Source of the DNA: Longimycelium tulufanense
GTDB taxonomy: Bacteria; Actinomycetota; Actinomycetes; Mycobacteriales; Pseudonocardiaceae
Length of the DNA stretch: 64,000 bases
Direction: 5' to 3'
Assembly: GCF_014645795.1 (NCBI RefSeq)
Contig: NZ_BMMK01000009.1
Location: 124,001 to 188,000 of the forward strand
Under the pieces are notes generated by a model that worked only from the letters and a program-made list of their open reading frames with translations, made no database searches and was not told the DNA's origin. Positions 60,472-64,000 of the stretch are shown piece by piece; position 1 is the first letter of the stretch, and each line of letters opens with the position of its first letter. The translations under genes were made by a program, and so were the position numbers.

Positions 60472-61755
60472 TCAGACGCTGGGGGCGAGGCGGGTGGCGG
60501 TGGTGATGACACGGTCGATGGTGTCGCCGTCCCTGGTGTCGTAGAGGTTGGCGAGCAGCTTGAGGACAACCTTCATGAGCGGGGTGATCTGCAGGCCGTA
60601 GCGGGTGGCGGCGCGCATCACCAACGGCTGCCCGATGAGCCGGCTGAACAGGTTGCCGAGCCGGTAGTAGCCGCCGAAGCGCTGCCGCAGCGCGGTCGGA
60701 TATCCCTCCAGGGCACGCTCGCGCGAAGATCCTTCGGCGCGCGCGAGGGCGTGCACCACCGACTCCGCGGCCACCCGCGCCGACTCCATGGCGTAGGCGA
60801 TTCCCTCGCCATTGAAGGGGTTCACCATGCCGCCGGCGTCCCCGACGAGCAACAAACCGTTGCGGTAGTGGGGAGTCCGGTTGAAGCCCATCGGCAGCGC
60901 GGCCCCGCCAACCTTGCCGGTGGCGTTCTCCTCGCGCAGGCCCCACTCCTCCGGCGTGCCGTCGAGCCAGGAGCGGAGCAGTGCGCGGTAGTCCGTCTTG
61001 CCGTACGCCTTGGAGGTCGAGAGGATGCCGAGCCCGACATTCGCGGTGCCGTCGCCCATGCCGAAGACCCACCCGTAGCCGGGCAGCAGCCGCGGCTCGC
61101 CGGGAACGGAACGGTCCCACAGCTCCAGGTGCGACTCGAGGTAGTCGTCGTGGCTGCGAGGGCTGGTGTAGTAGCGACGCACCGCGACACCCATCGGCCG
61201 GTCGTCGCGCTTCTCCAGACCGACGGAGAGTGCGAGGCGGGCCGAGACCCCGTCACAGCCCAGAATCAGGGGTGCACGGTAGGTGACCGGCCTGCGTTCC
61301 GGGCCGATCTTGGCGGTCACCCCGACGATCCGGCCGGTGCGCTCGTCGGTGATCGCGCCGATGACGTTGGTGTCCTCCAGCAGGCGGGCACCGGCCCGCT
61401 GCGCGTTGCGCGCGAGCAACTCGTCGAAGTCCTGGCGCGGGCGCACGACGCCGTAGGGCGGAAAGCTGGCCAGCTCGGGCCAGGGCAGCTCGAGCCGGAC
61501 CCCGCCACCCACGATGCGCAGGCCGCGGTTGTGCAGCCAGCCCGCCTTCTCGCTGGTGTCGATGCCGAGGTCGATCAGCTGCTTGACGCCGCGCGGGGTG
61601 AGGCCGTCGCCGCAGACCTTCTCCCGGGGGAAGACGCTCTTCTCCAGCAGGAGCACGTCCACGCCGGCGCGTGCGAGGTAGGTCGCCGCCGTGGCCCCGG
61701 CCGGGCCCGCACCGACCACGATCACTTCGGCGTCCTCGCCAGGCCCCCTGCGCAT
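60472..61755 (-). CDS. menJ: geranylgeranyl-reductase-family flavoprotein, MenJ-like
   Basis: A 427-residue FAD protein that reduces isoprenoid double bonds, in actinobacteria usually one unit of the menaquinone tail. Motifs: VIVVGAGPAGATAATYLARA (FAD), EKVCGDGLTPRG (PxxKxCGxGL-like signature of the family), LILGCDGVSAR and LLVGDAGGMVNPFNGEGI. ATG 61755 has GGAGGG five bases upstream. A Rex-type operator lies immediately before that ribosome site. The neighbour menG and M. tuberculosis synteny (Rv0558/Rv0561c) support MenJ; archaeal-type lipid reductase is less likely. Confidence 0.88.
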   Translation of the reverse strand: MRRGPGEDAEVIVVGAGPAGATAATYLARAGVDVLLLEKSVFPREKVCGDGLTPRGVKQLIDLGIDTSEKAGWLHNRGLRIVGGGVRLELPWPELASFPPYGVVRPRQDFDELLARNAQRAGARLLEDTNVIGAITDERTGRIVGVTAKIGPERRPVTYRAPLILGCDGVSARLALSVGLEKRDDRPMGVAVRRYYTSPRSHDDYLESHLELWDRSVPGEPRLLPGYGWVFGMGDGTANVGLGILSTSKAYGKTDYRALLRSWLDGTPEEWGLREENATGKVGGAALPMGFNRTPHYRNGLLLVGDAGGMVNPFNGEGIAYAMESARVAAESVVHALARAEGSSRERALEGYPTALRQRFGGYYRLGNLFSRLIGQPLVMRAATRYGLQITPLMKVVLKLLANLYDTRDGDTIDRVITTATRLAPSV

Positions 61756-61765
61756 CGCGCCCTCC

Positions 61766-61783
61766 TTGTGAACGCCTTCACGA
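61766..61783. promoter_or_regulatory. Rex-type operator at the menJ start
   Basis: TTGTGAACGCCTTCACGA shares TTGTGAAC-N3-TTCACGA with the site upstream of nuoA and matches the Rex consensus. It begins one base before the menJ ribosome site, and a TAAACT -10-like box lies about 15 bases upstream on the minus strand, so bound Rex would block the early transcript. Confidence 0.72.
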
Positions 61784-61891
61784 AGTCGTGCTGCGGAGTT
61801 TAGTCATCCTCATGTCCGGCGACGACGGGCCCGAACCGACCGACCCGGAGCACCTGGTCCCGGGCCGGGGCCGGGTTTACGTCACCGCAGG

Positions 61892-62578
61892 TCAGGGCTT
61901 GACGCCACGGTGTAGCGCGACCACCCCGCCGGTCAGGTTGCGCCAGGCGACGTCGTCCCAGCCCGCCGCGTGGATCCGCTCGCCCAGCTCGCGCTGGTCG
62001 GGCCAGGCGCGGATCGACTCGGCGAGGTAGACGTAGGCGTCCGGGTTCGACGAGACCTTGCGGGCGACCAGCGGCAACGCCCGCATCAGGTAGTTCATGT
62101 AGATCCGGCGGAACGGGCCCCACACCGGGGTGGAGAACTCGCACACGACGAGCCGGCCGCCGCTGCGGGTCACCCGGGCCAGCTCGCGGAGGGCGGCGTC
62201 GGGGTCGACGATGTTGCGCAGGCCGAACGAGATCGTCACCGCGTCGAAGGTCTGGTCGGCGAAGGGCAGGTGCAGCCCGTCGGCCGCGACCAGCGGCACG
62301 CCCCGGTCGCGGCCCTGCTCCAGCATGCAGAGGGAGAAGTCGGCGGCCACGCACCAGGCGCCCGAGCTGGCCAGCTCGGCGGTGGACACCGCGGTGCCGG
62401 CGGCCAGGTCGAGCACGCGCTCGCCGGGCTGCAGGTCCAGGGCGCGGGCGGTGCGGGTCCGCCAGCGGCGGTCCTGGCCGAAGGAGAGCACCGTGTTGGT
62501 CAGGTCATAACGCCGCGCGACGCCGTCGAACATCGCGGCGACCTCGTTCGGCTTCTTCTGCAAGTCCGCCCTGGCCAT
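61892..62578 (-). CDS. menG: demethylmenaquinone methyltransferase
   Basis: A 228-residue UbiE/MenG methyltransferase, the last ring-methylation step of menaquinone synthesis. Signature segments are [36 protein letters not shown] (motif I), the AADFSLCML strand 2 and [16 protein letters not shown] 62578. It lies next to menJ on the same strand, 136 bases apart, with the Rex site and menJ promoter between them, so each has its own promoter. Confidence 0.94.
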   Translation of the reverse strand: MARADLQKKPNEVAAMFDGVARRYDLTNTVLSFGQDRRWRTRTARALDLQPGERVLDLAAGTAVSTAELASSGAWCVAADFSLCMLEQGRDRGVPLVAADGLHLPFADQTFDAVTISFGLRNIVDPDAALRELARVTRSGGRLVVCEFSTPVWGPFRRIYMNYLMRALPLVARKVSSNPDAYVYLAESIRAWPDQRELGERIHAAGWDDVAWRNLTGGVVALHRGVKP

Positions 62579-62660
62579 TCCCGCAGCGTACGACGGCCAC
62601 CCGGGGCATCGCGCATGCGCCCGTCCGGACTCCGGGTCGCCCATCGGGTATTGGCGGGGA

Positions 62661-62694
62661 CCCGGCCGCGGGTTCTGACGAGCCCGCGGCCGGG
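62661..62694 (-). terminator. terminator after the thioredoxin-fold gene
   Basis: CCCGGCCGCGGG and CCCGCGGCCGGG form a perfect 12-bp stem with a 10-base loop, directly downstream of the gene at 62702-62962 and before menG. Confidence 0.75.
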
Positions 62695-62701
62695 GGTTCG
62701 G

Positions 62702-62962
62702 CTACCTCGGCTGGCCGATGCCGGCGGCGATCAGGCCGTCGCGGGTCGGCGCGCCCCGCTGGCAGCAGACGGCCAGGGTGCCGTCGACCACGACGGACGG
62801 AACGGTCGTGACCCCGTACGCGGCCGCCTTGTCCGTTCCTTCCCGGCGCAGGTCGTGAATGGTGACCTCACAGTCGGAACAGGCCAGCTCCTGGACGAGG
62901 CGAACCGTCGGTTCGCAGACCGGGCAGCCGGCGACGAAGACCTCAACGTGGCGCCTTGCCAT
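62702..62962 (-). CDS. small thioredoxin-fold protein with CPVC motif
   Basis: An 86-residue thioredoxin/glutaredoxin-like protein: VEVFVAGCPVCEPT at the N-terminus gives a CxxC redox pair, a second pair lies in ACSDCEV, and TTVPSVVVDG holds the cis-proline. A further Cys-Cys pair (AVCCQRG) is unusual. Extra cysteines suggest metal or thiol handling. ATG 62962 has GGAGG eight bases upstream. A MerR-type promoter lies just before it, so metal or thiol-stress induction is inferred. Confidence 0.8.
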   Translation of the reverse strand: MARRHVEVFVAGCPVCEPTVRLVQELACSDCEVTIHDLRREGTDKAAAYGVTTVPSVVVDGTLAVCCQRGAPTRDGLIAAGIGQPR

Positions 62963-62982
62963 GGTCATCACCTCCGACCGCG

Positions 62983-63014
62983 ACGCTAGAACTTCCAGTG
63001 GACTGGAAAATCAA
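62983..63014 (-). promoter_or_regulatory. MerR-type promoter of the thioredoxin-fold gene
   Basis: On the minus strand a TTGATT -35 box (63009-63014) and a TAGCGT -10 box (62983-62988) are 20 bases apart, an over-long spacer. The spacer contains the perfect palindrome TTCCAGTCCACTGGAA (62993-63008). Long spacer plus such a dyad is the hallmark of MerR-family activation. Confidence 0.65.
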
Positions 63015-63119
63015 GTCGCGCAGCCCGGGGTTCTCCGGGGTGCGGGGCCGGGGCACGCCCCGGTCCGGGACCCGGTCGGGCCCGGGCAGCTCCGGCCGGC
63101 TCCGATGACCCGGTGCGAC

Positions 63120-64000
63120 TCAGTCGGCGACGCGGAGGGCGTGCAGCATCCCGTCCACGCTCGAGTGCCAGGGGTAACGCTCGGCGCGGGCGCGAGCCGC
63201 CGCCCGGCGGCTCGGCTCGGGCACGGCCAGCAGGTTCGTGACGGCTCCGGCGAACGCCGGAGCGTGGTCGGGCACGGCGGCGCCGCATCCGGGCCGGACG
63301 ATCTCCCGCAGCGCCGACGACGCCGAGACCACCACGGGCGTGCCGGAGGCCAGCGCCTCCAGCGCGGCCAGGCCGAACGTCTCGTGCGGTCCAGGAGCGA
63401 GGGAGACGTCGGCGGTCGCCAGCAGCCGGGCGACCGAGCGCCGTGCCCCGACGAACCCGAGGAAGGTGACGGGCAGCCCCGCGGCTCGTCGCTCCAAGGC
63501 GGCGCGGCGTGGGCCGTCGCCGGCGATCACCAGCCGCACCCGGTGACCGCACTCGTACAGCTCGGCGAGCGCGTCCACGCTGCGCTCCACCTGCTTCTCC
63601 GGCGAGAGACGTCCACAGTGGACCAGCAGGGCATCGGAACCGCGAGCCAGCTCGGCCCGTAGCGAGGCGTCCCGCCTTCCCGGGTGGAACTCGACGAGAT
63701 CAACGCCTAGCGGCACGCGCAGCACGTTCCGCGCGCCGATGCGATTGAACTCCTGCCGGGCGAATCCCGTTGTGCAGACGACAGTGTCGTAGTTGGCCGC
63801 CATACGGGTGTTCGCCCAGTCTGCCATCCGGCGCGCGGCCTTGCCCGGCAACAGGAACTGTTCCAGCAGCCGGTCGAGGCGCTCGTGGGAGATCACCACG
63901 CTCGGCACGCCGTGTCGTGCCGCCCATCGGCCCATTCCCCGGAGCGTGAGCCGGTCCGACACCTCGAGCCGGTCGGGTCGGAGCTCGCTGAGCAGTCTCT
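63120..64000 (-). CDS. mgtA: GT4-family glycosyltransferase, MgtA-like, N-terminus beyond window
   Basis: At least 293 residues of a GT-B glycosyltransferase; the frame is still open at the right edge (PDRLEVSDRLTLRG), so the start is missing. The visible part has VISHERLDRLLEQFL, the start of the C-terminal domain at VHCGRLSPEKQVERSVDAL, and the E-x7-E motif in HETFGLAALEAL. In M. tuberculosis the homologue beside menG (Rv0557) is a GDP-mannose-dependent mannosyltransferase of glycolipid synthesis; synteny supports the same here. Confidence 0.85.
   Translation of the reverse strand, partial: RLLSELRPDRLEVSDRLTLRGMGRWAARHGVPSVVISHERLDRLLEQFLLPGKAARRMADWANTRMAANYDTVVCTTGFARQEFNRIGARNVLRVPLGVDLVEFHPGRRDASLRAELARGSDALLVHCGRLSPEKQVERSVDALAELYECGHRVRLVIAGDGPRRAALERRAAGLPVTFLGFVGARRSVARLLATADVSLAPGPHETFGLAALEALASGTPVVVSASSALREIVRPGCGAAVPDHAPAFAGAVTNLLAVPEPSRRAAARARAERYPWHSSVDGMLHALRVAD

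Overview
The window comes from a high-GC, mycelial-type actinomycete, most likely a member of the Pseudonocardiaceae. The pointers are strong G/C third-position bias, frequent GTG starts with ATGA/GTGA gene overlaps, a 14-gene nuoA-N operon, DUF397/Scr1-type regulators, stand-alone ESX-associated genes (EspG, DUF3558 lipoprotein, PPE-like), an ArfA/ArfC pair and a SARP-controlled type II polyketide cluster. I see no rRNA or tRNA gene, no CRISPR array and no insertion sequence.

Layout. 1-5.9 kb: 3' part of htpX; an unusual second nuoB-nuoC-nuoI triad; small proteins; a tandem-domain VOC protein; a secreted protein; an IclR regulator. 6.0-12.8 kb: PfpI-like protein, ddaH with a divergent Lrp/AsnC regulator, a crotonase, and korAB (2-oxoacid:ferredoxin oxidoreductase). 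12.8-19.1 kb: two regulator/target pairs with visible palindromic operators (TetR with an MFS exporter, TetR with a carotenoid oxygenase), a DUF1992 protein and a methyltransferase. 19.3-25.98 kb: ArfC-like and ArfA-like envelope proteins, RarD, and a polyprenyl diphosphate synthase (grcC-type). 26.0-42.2 kb: complete complex I operon, transcribed right to left. 42.7-48.2 kb: DUF397/Scr1 locus and an ESX-associated mini-cluster. 48.5-60.3 kb: type II PKS cluster. 60.5-64 kb: menJ-like reductase, menG, a small thioredoxin-fold protein, and an mgtA-like glycosyltransferase running off the end.

Working together. The backbone genes mgtA-menG-menJ...grcC-htpX have the same order as in Mycobacterium tuberculosis (Rv0557-Rv0563). 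Here the nuo operon, accessory loci and the PKS cluster lie inside that frame. The theme is menaquinone and respiration: GrcC makes the isoprenoid tail, MenG methylates the quinone, MenJ reduces the tail, and complex I feeds it electrons. Two sequences matching the Rex (NADH/NAD+ sensor) operator, TTGTGAAC-N3-TTCACGA, lie upstream of nuoA and directly before menJ, which suggests joint redox control.

The PKS cluster holds a SARP activator, KS-alpha, chain length factor, ACP, a single-domain SRPBCC aromatase/cyclase, a PF04199-type cyclase, a DABB-fold protein, an O-methyltransferase, a class A flavin hydroxylase, an acyl-CoA-dehydrogenase-like (group D) hydroxylase and a lipocalin-like protein. 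There is no ketoreductase, which fits the single-domain aromatase and points to a non-reduced aromatic polyketide. Its product cannot be named from sequence alone. It is the best candidate here for an undescribed system.
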